Shown: positions 63,926-64,000 of the stretch, piece by piece
How positions within the stretch are numbered: position 1 is the first letter of the stretch
How the letters are laid out: every line of letters begins with the position of its first letter
Origin: Stenotrophomonas sp. BIGb0135
GTDB taxonomy: Bacteria > Pseudomonadota > Gammaproteobacteria > Xanthomonadales > Xanthomonadaceae
Reading direction: 5' to 3'
DNA: 64,000 nt
NCBI RefSeq assembly: GCF_024810105.1
Contig: NZ_JANUDX010000001.1
Location: 744,001 to 808,000, forward strand
The notes under the pieces: model-generated
Seen by the model: only the letters and a program-made list of their open reading frames with translations
The model's database searches: none
Told to the model about the DNA's origin: nothing
Program-made: the position numbers and the translations under genes

Positions 63926-63972
63926 TCACGCGCGGCTCGGCGACGCCGGGCCGCGCGTGATGGCCCTTTTTG
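63926..63972 (+). terminator. Terminator after the small gene at the window end
   Basis: TCACGCGCGGC / GCCGCGCGTGA stem with a 13-base loop, followed by GGCCCTTTTTG. Confidence 0.8.
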
Positions 63973-64000
63973 TTGATCGGGGTATTCGCGTTCCGCCGCA

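Overview
The window looks like chromosome of a Stenotrophomonas species (Xanthomonadaceae, Gammaproteobacteria). The evidence is the very high GC content with dense GC-rich codon use, many short GTAG-ended palindromes of the SMAG type known from Stenotrophomonas, a methionine synthase split into two genes, a YtrA-type GntR/ABC operon of the kind found in xanthomonads, and TTG/GTG starts. Most of the window is housekeeping chromosome. Only the last 2 kb (about 62.1-63.6 kb) looks acquired.

Layout. 0-8.9 kb: an acyl-CoA dehydrogenase diverges from a methionine-cycle unit (ArsR-methyltransferase regulator and the two metH halves), followed by an MFS transporter and a secreted amidohydrolase. 9-15 kb (minus strand): a periplasmic/envelope cluster with exported glutathione peroxidase, FKBP isomerase, UDP-glucose dehydrogenase, SlyX, a DUF2058 protein and an OafA-type acyltransferase. 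15.5-20.1 kb (plus): a seven-gene envelope operon made of a small exported protein, a YtrA-type repressor, an ABC ATPase and permease, a GSGD-repeat DUF4097 protein and two related lipoproteins, behind a promoter whose -10 lies in a palindrome. 20.7-25.1 kb: FumC, a CNNM/CorC-type membrane protein and PurB. 25.4-33.6 kb: RoxA-type oxygenase with an acidic tail, a GNAT protein and the sucA-sucB-lpd operon. 33.7-38.6 kb: DUF1963 protein, two small overlapping envelope genes, a large SMAG array, dnaB and an FMN reductase. 38.6-43.5 kb: asparagine synthase, a fused alpha-beta E1 dehydrogenase and a GNAT enzyme in one unit. 43.6-52.3 kb: small envelope, RNA-modification and transport genes (TcdA, TatD, PldA, ArsC, GST, LysE family, cold-shock protein, membrane-anchored cytochrome c'-like protein). 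52.4-62 kb: class I fumarase, an ECF41-type sigma factor with a carboxymuconolactone decarboxylase-family target, an ABC exporter, Fpr behind a Fur-like box, TlpA-like thioredoxin, a second glutathione peroxidase and an M3 peptidase. 62.1-64 kb: an AT-richer orphan gene, an IS3-family orfA remnant and a small conserved-looking gene.

How the genes connect. Several TCA-cycle enzymes lie within 33 kb (FumC, SucAB-Lpd, class I fumarase). Redox defence recurs (two glutathione peroxidases, Fpr, TlpA-like, GST, CMD/AhpD-like protein). Three regulatory modules can be read from the DNA: a 32-bp palindrome abutting the start of the ArsR-methyltransferase gene, a promoter-embedded palindrome before the YtrA operon, and two matching ECF41-type promoters with identical 16-bp spacers, one before the sigma gene and one before its neighbour. 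The most interesting observations are the ECF41 loop, the metH genes separated by a single in-frame TGA, the YtrA envelope operon, the fused E1/asparagine synthase unit, and the SMAG arrays, two of whose elements supply the stop codon of the adjacent gene. No tRNA, rRNA or CRISPR array was seen.
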